Part shown: positions 35,340 to 44,086 of the stretch, one piece after another | Position numbering within the stretch: the stretch's first letter is position 1 | Layout of the letters: every line of letters starts with the position of its first letter | Assembly: GCA_947169745.1 (NCBI GenBank) | Contig: CAMVQZ010000006.1 | Span: 1 to 56,688 of the forward strand | Length of the DNA: 56,688 nt | Source of the DNA: an uncultured Clostridia bacterium | Lineage (GTDB): Bacteria; Bacillota; Clostridia; Oscillospirales; Acutalibacteraceae | Reading direction: 5' to 3' | Notes under the pieces: generated by a model | Told to the model about the DNA's origin: nothing | Database searches by the model: none | What the model saw: the letters and a program-made list of their open reading frames with translations, nothing else | Program-made: the position numbers and the translations under genes

Positions 35340-36869
35340 TTGACTGATATTAAAGGTAAAAAGACAAACCCTGTTATCAGTTTCTTTAACAGCGAGCATT
35401 GTTTTCGCTTTGTATTTATCGGCTCGCTCTTTTTTGCGTCGCTTTGTCTTGTGAGATTTTATTTCTATGTCATCTGCGGAGTTTCGATGATATGGGCCTT
35501 ATACCTGTTTATCAGAAAAATGATAATAAACGGCAGTATCCTCAGAGTCAGGAACAGAAGGCTCATATACCTTTTTCTCGGATGCTCGGCTCTGACCTGC
35601 ATACTGAATATCCGCAGCAACTTTTTTGTCAATATGTATATGGTGGCCTGGATGGCGGTCTGCTTCTTTATGTTTTACGGTATCCACAGGGAAAGCAAAA
35701 ACAAATGCCGCCGGGAAACGCAGCAGCTGCTGGAATTCATAAATGCTGCTACCACCCTGATAATGATCGCCGGTCTTGTCCTTCTGGTCATATTCCCCAA
35801 GGGCTTCCGGTATGAGGGAGACGCCTTTGCTATATATGAAAGCCGCTTTGTGGGGATCATCTTCAATGCGAATGTGACCGCATTCTATGCGCTGACAGCA
35901 TTTATTGCCTGCACCATTCTGATCGCCATCCGGTCATCAACAGGCACGCTCAGCAGACAGATACTGATTTATTATTCCTTCTGCATACTGATAAACATCC
36001 TTTCAGTTTTTCTCTCGGATTCAAATGATTCCCTGCTGATGCTGATCGTTTACTGCTGCTTCATCACCTTTTACATATTTTTCCGGGGACAGAGAAGAAG
36101 CATCCTTAAATTCATCCTCCGCATCATCGGTACAGCCATCGCCTGCGTCCTTATAGCTGTAATGCTTCTCATATTCAGGACAATAGTCCAGACAGGAGTT
36201 TCCCATCTTCTCAGCCTTCTCACTCCCACGGCGCAGATCTCCACAGGAGTCACAGCCCCCGGCGGAAATGTGGTCATCCGCCCGGATGAAACACCCAAGC
36301 CTCCCTCATTCGGACACGAGAACACAAACCTTGACAGCGGACGGTTCTATATCTGGAAACAGGCGCTCTGTCTTTTTCAGAGGTTCCCCTTATTCGGGAT
36401 GGGTAAGGCCAATTTAGTTGATTACGGAGAAACATACCTGGGAGGTCTGAGATACGAGGATCTTCACAATGGTCTCCTGACCATAATGGTCTGCTACGGC
36501 GGTGTGGGGCTTATAATATTCCTGATCTTTTCCATCACTGTAGCAAAGACCCTTTTCAAAGCCATATTCCGCTACAAGGATGAAACAAGAAAGGACCGGT
36601 ATGTCCTTGTTCTCCTCACAGCCTTTGCTGCGGCATACTGCGCATATTCCATGTTTGAGGTTGCACTTCTTGTAGATATCGCCTACCGGATCGTCATTTT
36701 CTGGCTGCTCATCGGAACAGCTACCTGTTATGCAAATTCCTATGAGCACAGTGCATTCCTGAAATTCGAGAACATACCGGCACGAAGCCTCAGCATATAC
36801 CGTATTGCAGCCTACCGGCACCGTAATTGCTCCGGCAAAAGCTATACAGAAAGCGGGCAGGAAAAGTAA
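35340..36869 (+). CDS. O-antigen ligase/polymerase-like membrane protein
   Basis: A 509-aa protein with about ten to twelve transmembrane helices. A large outer loop precedes the Wzy_C-type motif: FPLFGMGKANLVDYGE, then YEDLHNGLLTIMVCYGGVG with the conserved His-Asn. Such proteins polymerise or transfer surface polysaccharide units. The start is TTG at 35340, nine bases after GAGGGAGG. The last about 35 aa are basic and cytoplasmic. It is followed after 53 bp by nadE. Confidence 0.8.
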   Translation: MTDIKGKKTNPVISFFNSEHCFRFVFIGSLFFASLCLVRFYFYVICGVSMIWALYLFIRKMIINGSILRVRNRRLIYLFLGCSALTCILNIRSNFFVNMYMVAWMAVCFFMFYGIHRESKNKCRRETQQLLEFINAATTLIMIAGLVLLVIFPKGFRYEGDAFAIYESRFVGIIFNANVTAFYALTAFIACTILIAIRSSTGTLSRQILIYYSFCILINILSVFLSDSNDSLLMLIVYCCFITFYIFFRGQRRSILKFILRIIGTAIACVLIAVMLLIFRTIVQTGVSHLLSLLTPTAQISTGVTAPGGNVVIRPDETPKPPSFGHENTNLDSGRFYIWKQALCLFQRFPLFGMGKANLVDYGETYLGGLRYEDLHNGLLTIMVCYGGVGLIIFLIFSITVAKTLFKAIFRYKDETRKDRYVLVLLTAFAAAYCAYSMFEVALLVDIAYRIVIFWLLIGTATCYANSYEHSAFLKFENIPARSLSIYRIAAYRHRNCSGKSYTESGQEK

Positions 36870-36922
36870 ACAGAGAATAAAGAATAACAGGACGTTGGTT
36901 TATGGTGATAAGGAGGTATTTT

Positions 36923-38806
36923 ATGAGAGACGGATTTTTACGGGTTGCCAGCGCAACCCCCAGGATAAAGGTCGCTGACTGCGAAAAAAACGCGGACGAA
37001 ATAATCAGCCAGGCAAGGGAGGCTGCAGAAAAGGGGGCCTCTATGATCGTATTTCCGGAGCTTTGTATAACCGGATATACCTGCTCTGACCTTTTTTTAC
37101 AGAACAGCCTTATTTCTGCTGCCGAAAAGGCTCTTGGCAGGATAATTGAGGAAACAACGGACCTGGACGCTGTGATACTGGTGGGACTTCCTGTGGCGGC
37201 AAGGGGCGCTTTATATAACTGCGCTGCCGTTATATGCAAAGGAAAGCTTCTGGGCTGTCCTGCAAAAAAATATGTGCCTAATTATTCCGAGTTTTACGAG
37301 CTGCGGCATTTCACTCCTGCAGAGGATACAAAGCTCACAGAGCTTCTCGGGGAGACAGTGAACTGCGGTAACAAGCAGCTTTTTCAGTGTGTTGATATGC
37401 CTTCCTTCTGCTTCGGAGTAGAGCTTTGCGAAGATCTCTGGACTGTTGAGCCGCCCTCCGGGGAGCTTGCAAGAAACGGCGCTCTTATTATCGCAAATCT
37501 CTCAGCCAGTGATGAGGTTATCGGAAAGGCTGATTACCGCCTTATGCTTGTCAGATCTGCGTCTGCACGACTGCTCTCCGCTTATATATACACCAGCGCC
37601 GGAATGGGAGAAAGCACCCAGGATCTTGTATTCTCCGGACACGACATCATCTGCGAAAACGGAGCCATACTTGCACAGTCGAAAAGATTTACCACAGGCA
37701 TTGTTTACGCTGACATTGATCTTCAGAAGCTGGAGCACGAGCGCAGAAGATGCAATACATTTGTTCCCTGCGACGAGATATGCACAGAGTATTTTGATCT
37801 TCCCCTCAAGGATATACAGCTTGAAAGATATATAAGCAAAACCCCCTTTGTTCCTGCTGACAAAAACAGCCTTGATGACCGCTGCGAGGAGATACTGACC
37901 ATTCAGGCAACAGGACTTGCCACAAGGATAGACCACACAAAAGCGGCCTCAGTCGTTATCGGTCTTTCCGGAGGTCTGGATTCCACCCTTGCTCTTATCG
38001 TCGCTGTACACGCCATGGATATGCTGGGCAGGGACAGAAAGGATATAATCGCAGTAACAATGCCCTGCTTCGGAACCACAAAGAGAACAAAAAGCAATGC
38101 CTGCATACTCGCAGAAAGCTACGGAGTGAGCTTTAAGGACATAGATATCAGCAAGTCTGTCATACAGCATTTCGAGGATATAGGTCAGGATCCGGAGAAG
38201 CTGGATGTCACCTATGAAAACTGCCAGGCAAGGGAAAGAACTCAGGTTCTTATGGATATCGCAAATAAAACAGGCGGCTTTGTCATCGGCACAGGTGATC
38301 TCTCTGAGCTGGCTCTCGGCTGGGCGACCTATAACGGCGACCATATGTCAATGTATGGTGTTAATTCCTCTATACCGAAAACACTGGTTCGCCATCTTAC
38401 GGCATTCGAGGCTCAGAATTCGGAGGGACAGCTGAAAAGCTCTCTTCTGGATATCCTGGATACCCCGGTGAGCCCGGAGCTCCTTCCTCCGAAGAACGGA
38501 GAGATATCCCAGAAAACAGAGGATCTTGTGGGACCCTATGAGCTTCATGATTTCTTCCTCTATTATTTCGTCCGCTTCGGCTTTACGGCCGAAAAGATAT
38601 TCCGTATGGCAAAGCACGCTTTCGGCGGAGATTACAGCGAAGAAACCATTAAAAAATGGCTGGATACATTTATCAGGAGATTTTTCAGTCAGCAATTCAA
38701 AAGATCCTGCCTCCCGGACGGTCCCAAGGTGGGAACCGTCACCCTGTCACCCAGAGGAGACTGGAGAATGCCCAGCGATGCATCCGGAAGGATGTTTATG
38801 ATATAA
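36923..38806 (+). CDS. nadE: Glutamine-dependent NAD+ synthase
   Basis: A 627-aa two-domain enzyme that converts deamido-NAD+ to NAD+ with glutamine and ATP. The start at 36923 (MRDGFLRVASATP) is set by AAGGAGGT six bases upstream, over a longer in-frame ATG at 36902. The N-terminal nitrilase-like glutaminase shows the Glu-Lys-Cys triad: VFPELCITGY, CPAKKYVPNYSEFYE and FGVELCEDLW. The C-terminal synthetase has the PP-loop GLSGGLDSTLAL and later GTGDLSELALGW. Ends at a strong terminator. Confidence 0.95.
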   Translation: MRDGFLRVASATPRIKVADCEKNADEIISQAREAAEKGASMIVFPELCITGYTCSDLFLQNSLISAAEKALGRIIEETTDLDAVILVGLPVAARGALYNCAAVICKGKLLGCPAKKYVPNYSEFYELRHFTPAEDTKLTELLGETVNCGNKQLFQCVDMPSFCFGVELCEDLWTVEPPSGELARNGALIIANLSASDEVIGKADYRLMLVRSASARLLSAYIYTSAGMGESTQDLVFSGHDIICENGAILAQSKRFTTGIVYADIDLQKLEHERRRCNTFVPCDEICTEYFDLPLKDIQLERYISKTPFVPADKNSLDDRCEEILTIQATGLATRIDHTKAASVVIGLSGGLDSTLALIVAVHAMDMLGRDRKDIIAVTMPCFGTTKRTKSNACILAESYGVSFKDIDISKSVIQHFEDIGQDPEKLDVTYENCQARERTQVLMDIANKTGGFVIGTGDLSELALGWATYNGDHMSMYGVNSSIPKTLVRHLTAFEAQNSEGQLKSSLLDILDTPVSPELLPPKNGEISQKTEDLVGPYELHDFFLYYFVRFGFTAEKIFRMAKHAFGGDYSEETIKKWLDTFIRRFFSQQFKRSCLPDGPKVGTVTLSPRGDWRMPSDASGRMFMI

Positions 38807-38820
38807 CTACAAGCTTTCAG

Positions 38821-38848
38821 GACACGCCTCAGACGGCGTGTCTTTTTT
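38821..38848 (+). terminator. Terminator after nadE
   Basis: GACACGCC (38821-38828) pairs with GGCGTGTC (38835-38842), followed by TTTTTT. Beyond it, 38849-39094 shows only a possible -10 (GCTATTAT near 39054) for the next gene. Confidence 0.9.
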
Positions 38849-39094
38849 GTGCAGCGGTCTGAAATAGCCTGATAAACGGATAAAAAGCAAATAACTTCGC
38901 AACATAATGGTATTGCTAAGCCACTGTAAAATAAAATTTACCGCCTGCCGGAAGCATAACCTCAGGGGATCCTGAAAGTATACTTTTGCAAAAAACATCT
39001 CAGGTGACCGGGAGGAAAAATAAAAAAATATCATATCCAAAACGGGAAAAATATGCTATTATATATTCAAAGAAAAGCGATAGGAGAGATAGTA

Positions 39095-40246
39095 TTGACT
39101 CAGAAAAAAACAGACATAAGTCCTGTTATTACATTTTCAAAAAAGGATACCCTTGTCATAAAGGGGATCGCAATAATTATGCTGGTGCTTTATCACTGCT
39201 TTTCCACTCAGGACCGCCTGATGGGATACAGCGTAAATATGGCGCCCATTGAATTCTATGAAAGTATGAATATATGCGTGGGAATCTTTTCCTTCCTTTC
39301 AGCATACGGACTGACAAAGGTAGCAATAAAAAAATACGGAGACCGGCTTTATACCGGCAGGGGGGCGTCTGATTTCAACCTTCGCCGGATCATTTCCCTG
39401 CTGAGCGCATTTATCATTCCCTATGCCGTCTGCACTGCTTCCACACTTATATTCGTAGGCTATAATCCCTATGGACTGGATGCGGATTTTTATTTCAATA
39501 TGATAGCCGATATGCTGGGTATTGCAGGACTGCTGGGCTCAAAAATGATGGTAAGCACCTGGTGGTATATGAGCTTTGCCCTCATAATCATTCTTCTCAT
39601 ACCGTTTACTGTGGCTCTTTATAAAAAATTCGGAGCCGCGTGTATAGTACCCTATATAGTTATCCCCCTGCTTCTCAACGGCTCCGGAGCCTATGCATGG
39701 ACAGGTCTCGATAATATGACACGCTGGCTCCTCACCGTTCCACTGGGAGTTATCTTTGCACAGGGAGACACCCTGGAAAGGATGAAGTCCTTTTCTCTCA
39801 TAAAAAATAAGGTAGTATCCAAAATCGTCCGCTTCCTTATCCTCGGGCTGATACTGACCGGTCTCTTTGTTTTCAGGAAGAACCCCTGGTGCCAGAGGTA
39901 CTTCTATTATTTCATAAGCTCGATACTCCCCGTGGTATTTGTTTATTTCCTTTATGAATTCATCTGCCCTGTACCCATCCTCAATACCATACTTGCATTT
40001 CTGGGAAAGCACTCTTCAAACATTTTCTTTGTGCACACCTTTGTCAGAGCAGTCTGGTGGCCGGATATGGTATATTCCACCGGAGAATGGTACTGGGTAT
40101 TCCTCATCGTTTTCGGAATTTCCCTGGGCATATCCATCGCAATAACACTGTTCCAGATGCTTGTACGCTGGGATAAACTGATAGCCTTTCTCACATCAAA
40201 GGCCGCAAAACTCACCACACCTGCCCCAGAAAAAGAAGAAGCCTGA
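39095..40246 (+). CDS. Membrane acyltransferase (acyltransferase-3 family)
   Basis: About 383 aa with roughly ten transmembrane helices. The N-terminal signature reads LVIKGIAIIMLVLYHCFS, then GIFSFLSAYGLTKV. The start is probably TTG at 39095, preceded by AGGAGAG; an in-frame ATG at 39053 has no good ribosome site. It likely modifies a cell-surface glycan. It is 30 bp upstream of the Ig/VanY gene, so these may be cotranscribed. Confidence 0.82.
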   Translation: MTQKKTDISPVITFSKKDTLVIKGIAIIMLVLYHCFSTQDRLMGYSVNMAPIEFYESMNICVGIFSFLSAYGLTKVAIKKYGDRLYTGRGASDFNLRRIISLLSAFIIPYAVCTASTLIFVGYNPYGLDADFYFNMIADMLGIAGLLGSKMMVSTWWYMSFALIIILLIPFTVALYKKFGAACIVPYIVIPLLLNGSGAYAWTGLDNMTRWLLTVPLGVIFAQGDTLERMKSFSLIKNKVVSKIVRFLILGLILTGLFVFRKNPWCQRYFYYFISSILPVVFVYFLYEFICPVPILNTILAFLGKHSSNIFFVHTFVRAVWWPDMVYSTGEWYWVFLIVFGISLGISIAITLFQMLVRWDKLIAFLTSKAAKLTTPAPEKEEA

Positions 40247-40276
40247 ACAAATGTACTATCAGAAAGGAGAATAGTT

Positions 40277-42130
40277 ATGAAGAAGATCCAGAAAATGTTT
40301 TCCCTGTTATTATCCGGAGCAATAATTGCCGGCAGTGCTTTATGCTGCAGTTCTGTTGCGTATGCCGAAGCTGATCTGAAGATAAGCAGAGGACTGTTCT
40401 CCGCAGGCGTAGGAGAGACTGTGAGGCTCTCCGCAAACAAGGCCGTTACCTGGCGTACCTCCGAAAGCAGCATACTGACCGTGGATCAGAGCGGTTCTGT
40501 AAAGGCAGTTAACAAGGGCACTGCCTGGATCACAGCAAGAGACCAGAAGGGAACGGAAAAAAGCTGCCGGATAAACGTGAAAAACGCTCCGGAAAGCGTT
40601 CGTATATCAAAAAGCATCATCAGTATCGGGACAGGAGAATCCGGTGATCTTTCTTCCATTATCCCGGAAGGCTCCGCAGCCTCTCTGAGAACCTTCCGCA
40701 CCAGCGACAGCAGCATCGTCAGAATGACAAAGACAAACTGGACTGGAGAATTTACTGCTGTAAAAACGGGTACCGCATGGGTGACTGTCAGGACGTATAA
40801 CGGAAAAGAAGCCTCCTGCAGGGTCACAGTAAAGAAAGCCCCCAAAAGCGTTAATATTTCAAAAAAGACTCTGACACTGGGGCTGGGTGAGAGCTATTCC
40901 CTCTCCTCCTCTGTTCCGGCTGATTCCGCATCCGGCAGCAGAAGCTTCCGCACCAGCGACAGCAGCATCATCAGAATGACAAAGACAAACTGGACGGGAG
41001 ATTTTATCGCTGTAAAAGAAGGCACAGCCTGGGTAACTGTCAGGACGTATAACGGAAAAGAAGCCTCCTGCAGAGTTACAGTAAAAAAGGCCCCAAAAAG
41101 CGTTAATATTTCAAAAAAGACTCTGACACTGGGACTGGGTGAGAGCTATTCCCTCTCCTCCTCTGTTCCGGCTGATTCCGCATCCGGCAGCAGAAGCTTC
41201 CGCACCAGCGACAGCAGCATCATCAGAATGACAAAGACAAACTGGACGGGAGATTTTATCGCTGTAAAAGAAGGCACAGCCTGGGTGACTGTCAGGACAT
41301 TCAACGGAAAAGAAGCCTCCTGCAGGATAACAGTAAAAAAAGCTCCCAAAAGCGTCTCCATCAACAAAACCAGCATCAGGCTCCGGGTGGGAGAAAAGGC
41401 CTCTCTCTACGCTGTCCTCCCGGAGGGCTGCGGATGTGCCTCCAGAATATTCCGTTCCAGTGATAACGATATAGTAAAACTCACCCGAAGTGAGTGGACA
41501 GGAGAATTTACCGCTGTAAAAGAAGGCACAGCCTGGGTGACTGTCAGGACATTCAACGGAAAGGAAGCCTCCTGCCGCATTGATGTAAGCAATAAGCCGG
41601 TAAAGACAGTGGTAAACGGAGTCACATATTTTGACGGAGTTCTTGTAGTTAACAAAACATACTCCATACCCTCGTGGTACGGCAACGGTCTTGACCCCAC
41701 TGCACATTCCGCTTTCAGAAAAATGGCAGATGACGCTGAGGATGACGGCATATACCTCTATATCGTTTCCGGCTTCCGCAGCTACTCTCTCCAGGATTCC
41801 ATCTATCATAATTTCGTGAGCGAAAGAGGAGTTGCCGGAGCAGACAGGGTATCCGCAAGACCCGGCCATTCCGAGCACCAAACAGGCCTTGCGATGGATA
41901 TAAACAGCACAGCCTTCAGCTTTGCGGATACTGCAGAAGGACACTGGCTGGCTAAAAACTGCTGGAAATACGGCTTTATCATCAGATATCCTCAGGGCAA
42001 AGAAAGTATAACCGGATATGCATACGAAAGCTGGCATATCAGATATGTGGGAAAGGAGCTTGCGGAAAAACTCTTCCGTTCCGGAAAAACTCTGGAAGAA
42101 CACTTCGGCATAACCTCAGAATACCAGTAA
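40277..42130 (+). CDS. Secreted Ig-like repeat protein with VanY-type D-Ala-D-Ala carboxypeptidase domain
   Basis: A 617-aa protein with a signal peptide (about 1-30, ending AYAEA), then one short and four full bacterial Ig-like (BIG2) units of 84 aa, each closing with the pattern GTAWVTVRTYNGKEASCR, then a peptidase M15B domain (about 440-617). Zinc ligands are visible in SEHQTGLAMDIN (His and Asp) and ESWHIRYVG (His). It should trim D-Ala from peptidoglycan stems outside the cell, with the Ig units acting as spacer or wall binder. Two of the 84-aa units are nearly identical at DNA level (252-bp period). Strong AGAAAGGAG site. Confidence 0.93.
   Translation: MKKIQKMFSLLLSGAIIAGSALCCSSVAYAEADLKISRGLFSAGVGETVRLSANKAVTWRTSESSILTVDQSGSVKAVNKGTAWITARDQKGTEKSCRINVKNAPESVRISKSIISIGTGESGDLSSIIPEGSAASLRTFRTSDSSIVRMTKTNWTGEFTAVKTGTAWVTVRTYNGKEASCRVTVKKAPKSVNISKKTLTLGLGESYSLSSSVPADSASGSRSFRTSDSSIIRMTKTNWTGDFIAVKEGTAWVTVRTYNGKEASCRVTVKKAPKSVNISKKTLTLGLGESYSLSSSVPADSASGSRSFRTSDSSIIRMTKTNWTGDFIAVKEGTAWVTVRTFNGKEASCRITVKKAPKSVSINKTSIRLRVGEKASLYAVLPEGCGCASRIFRSSDNDIVKLTRSEWTGEFTAVKEGTAWVTVRTFNGKEASCRIDVSNKPVKTVVNGVTYFDGVLVVNKTYSIPSWYGNGLDPTAHSAFRKMADDAEDDGIYLYIVSGFRSYSLQDSIYHNFVSERGVAGADRVSARPGHSEHQTGLAMDINSTAFSFADTAEGHWLAKNCWKYGFIIRYPQGKESITGYAYESWHIRYVGKELAEKLFRSGKTLEEHFGITSEYQ
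40847..41350 (+). repeat. Near-identical 252-bp tandem repeat inside the Ig/VanY gene
   Basis: AGCGTTAATATTTC begins units at 40847 and 41099, and most bases match across 252 bp (84 codons). It encodes two adjacent Ig-like units. Flanking units are more diverged, so this pair is the latest duplication. Confidence 0.85.
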
Positions 42131-42138
42131 CAAAAAGC

Positions 42139-42178
42139 TCCGCCGCACGGATGCAATTGCCGGTGCGGCGGAGTTATT
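42139..42178 (+). terminator. Terminator between the VanY and LRR genes
   Basis: CTCCGCCGCAC (42139-42149) pairs with GTGCGGCGGAG (42163-42173), followed by TTATTATT. The T-tract is imperfect, so it may be partial. Confidence 0.7.
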
Positions 42179-42204
42179 ATTCATTATAACACCAGGAGAA
42201 TGAT

Positions 42205-43026
42205 ATGAATCTGTTTGCAAAAAAATTCACCGGCATACTTGCAGCCGCAGCTATAGCCACAGCTTCCTGCACAGGGATAGCACTAAGCAGAAGCAGCAGC
42301 TACCAGACCTCCCTGACCATTGCACGGGGAGACCGGATATATACAGAATATCAAGAAAATACTCAGACTTTGAGTATTTGGGGTACAGGCTCACTTACAG
42401 TAGATGAACTGCGTGAGCTGAAGGATAAGGAGAAAATCAAAACTATCACTGTATCCAAGGGCATTACCTCCATCGGAGAAAAAGCCTTCGAGGACTTCCG
42501 GGGAGCAGTCAGCATTACCCTTCCGGACGGACTTCTGAAAATAGAGCAGGGCGCCTTCACCTCCTGCCTTTCCCTCAAAGGTCTGAGGATCCCGAAAAGC
42601 ACAGATGAAATAGACGCCTCCGGGATATTTATCGACTGCCCTGTTCTTTCCTCCGTCAAGGTCACTAAGGGAAATAAAAACTATACATCCACTGACGGCA
42701 TACTTTACAGCAGTGATATGACAAAGCTTATCTATTATCCTCAGGGGAGAAGCAGAAGCAGCTTTTCCGTACCTCAGGAGGTGACCACGGTCATTTCTCT
42801 GAGCTGTCCCTTCCTTAAAAGCGTGACCCTCCCGGAGGGACTAAGAGAGATAAAGGCCGGAGCGATGGCAGAATGCAGTGCTCTCGGAGATGTATATATC
42901 CCCTCGGAGAATTGCGTCCTTTCGGGAAAGGATATTTTTCCCTCTGCCGCAGTGATACACGCCCCCGCCGGAAGCACCGCAGAAGAATACTGCCGGAAAA
43001 ACAATATTACCTTCCGTGAGCTGTGA
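42205..43026 (+). CDS. Secreted leucine-rich repeat (BspA/LRR_5-type) protein
   Basis: A 273-aa protein with a signal peptide (about 1-26, ATASC could be a weak lipobox) and four to five BspA-like repeats of about 23 aa with the pattern ITSIGEKAFEDF, LLKIEQGAFTSCLSLKGL and LREIKAGAMAECSAL. Such repeats mediate surface adhesion or protein binding. The end reads APAGSTAEEYCRKNNITF, the usual closing strand of this family. The ATG at 42205 follows AGGAGA. It is behind the VanY gene and a partial terminator. Confidence 0.85.
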   Translation: MNLFAKKFTGILAAAAIATASCTGIALSRSSSYQTSLTIARGDRIYTEYQENTQTLSIWGTGSLTVDELRELKDKEKIKTITVSKGITSIGEKAFEDFRGAVSITLPDGLLKIEQGAFTSCLSLKGLRIPKSTDEIDASGIFIDCPVLSSVKVTKGNKNYTSTDGILYSSDMTKLIYYPQGRSRSSFSVPQEVTTVISLSCPFLKSVTLPEGLREIKAGAMAECSALGDVYIPSENCVLSGKDIFPSAAVIHAPAGSTAEEYCRKNNITFREL

Positions 43027-43107
43027 GCGGTCGGTGTTTCTGCGTATCTGAGTTTTTTTCTGAGGCGACAGTCTCTGCAGGCATGCCTCCGGCACGGGAC
43101 AAAACGG

Positions 43108-43270
43108 GGCGCGTGCTCGCGCTGAGCAATTCGCGTCATCGCTCGCTTGCACTCGCTCGGTTGTGCTTAAATATACTGCCGTGCGCAGCGACAGGAGAGC
43201 ATAGGAACGCACGACAGAGCGAATGGAATGAGCGATAACGCGAACACGCTCAGTGCGAGCACGCACCGCA
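43108..43270. repeat. Modular repeat, locus 8: inverted pair upstream of the 43.4 kb gene
   Basis: The left half (minus orientation) is a T unit (43108-43129) and partial core (43130 to about 43187). The right half (plus orientation) is a partial core (about 43192-43244, ending GCGATAACGCGAA) and a T unit (43245-43270). Together they form an imperfect inverted repeat of about 160 bp that could fold into a large cruciform. The plus half ends 13 bp before the -35 of the next gene. The rest of 43027-43355 holds no gene. Confidence 0.83.
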
Positions 43271-43282
43271 GTGGTTTTGTTG

Positions 43283-43311
43283 TTGATTATTTTTTTTAAA
43301 TATGATAGAAT
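43283..43311 (+). promoter_or_regulatory. Sigma-A promoter for the 43.4 kb gene
   Basis: TTGATT (43283-43288), a 17-bp spacer and TAGAAT (43306-43311) with TGA before the -10. Confidence 0.75.
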
Positions 43312-43355
43312 ATAGGCATACTGTTTCGAGGAAGCAATAAAAAGGAGTAATTCAA

Positions 43356-44012
43356 ATGGAAAAACTAATGGATCTTGGCAGAATGGATAACTATTATGAG
43401 CAGATAGTGAAGAAGCGCTTCACACCCGGAAGATTGTTTTCCCTGATAATGTATCTGGGCGGTATCGTGCTTGTTATCTTCACCTGCTTCTTTCTGGGGG
43501 GAATAGATGAAAAATTCGGATTTCTTATTCCCATTTCTCTCATACTCCTTGCTTTTGGCATATGGCTTGCATACTATATCATAAAGAATTCCGGCGTCGA
43601 ATATGAATACACCTTTGTTCTCGGAGAAATGAGGATAGAAAGAATAAAAGGCAAATCAAAACGTAGAAAAATAACGGCATTTGATATCAAAGCCATTGAC
43701 GATATCGGAAGATATCTCGATCTGGAAACTGGCAACAGAAACGTAGATCCCTCAAAATTCCCCCTCGTACTCAGAGCAGAGGAAAATGAGATCTTCACCA
43801 ACACATATTATGTTGTCATCCACGATAAGATCCGCCACCAGCCTGCCCTCCTGCTTTTCAGCCCGAATGAAACCACTCTTGAAAAGCTGAGACCCTTCCT
43901 TTCAATAGAGCTGAAAAAGAAATATATCCAGATCAAAAAGGAAAACGACGAGCTGGCTGAAAAAAGAGAACGGGAAGCAGCTGCAAAAAAAGCACAGGCA
44001 AAAGAAAAATAA
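43356..44012 (+). CDS. Two-TM membrane protein of unknown function (DUF6106-like)
   Basis: A 218-aa protein. Two adjacent transmembrane helices lie at about 30-50 and 58-78 (LIMYLGGIVLVIFTCFFLGG, then a Leu/Ile-rich helix), followed by a cytoplasmic domain with strands EYTFVLGEMRIERIKG and a Lys/Glu/Ala-rich coiled tail. The arrangement resembles small clostridial PH-like membrane proteins; I believe it fits DUF6106, with moderate certainty. AAGGAG lies upstream of the ATG at 43356. It has its own promoter and terminator. Confidence 0.7.
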   Translation: MEKLMDLGRMDNYYEQIVKKRFTPGRLFSLIMYLGGIVLVIFTCFFLGGIDEKFGFLIPISLILLAFGIWLAYYIIKNSGVEYEYTFVLGEMRIERIKGKSKRRKITAFDIKAIDDIGRYLDLETGNRNVDPSKFPLVLRAEENEIFTNTYYVVIHDKIRHQPALLLFSPNETTLEKLRPFLSIELKKKYIQIKKENDELAEKREREAAAKKAQAKEK

Positions 44013-44016
44013 TAAC

Positions 44017-44055
44017 AAAAAAGCATGAGGGCTCAGAGCGGCCTTCATGCTTTTA
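44017..44055. terminator. Bidirectional terminator between the 43.4 kb gene and aroB
   Basis: AGCATGAGGGC (44022-44032) pairs with GCCTTCATGCT (44041-44051) with one wobble; T-tracts follow on both strands. Confidence 0.85.
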
Positions 44056-44086
44056 CTATTTTTTAATTTTTTCAGTGATAACAGTA

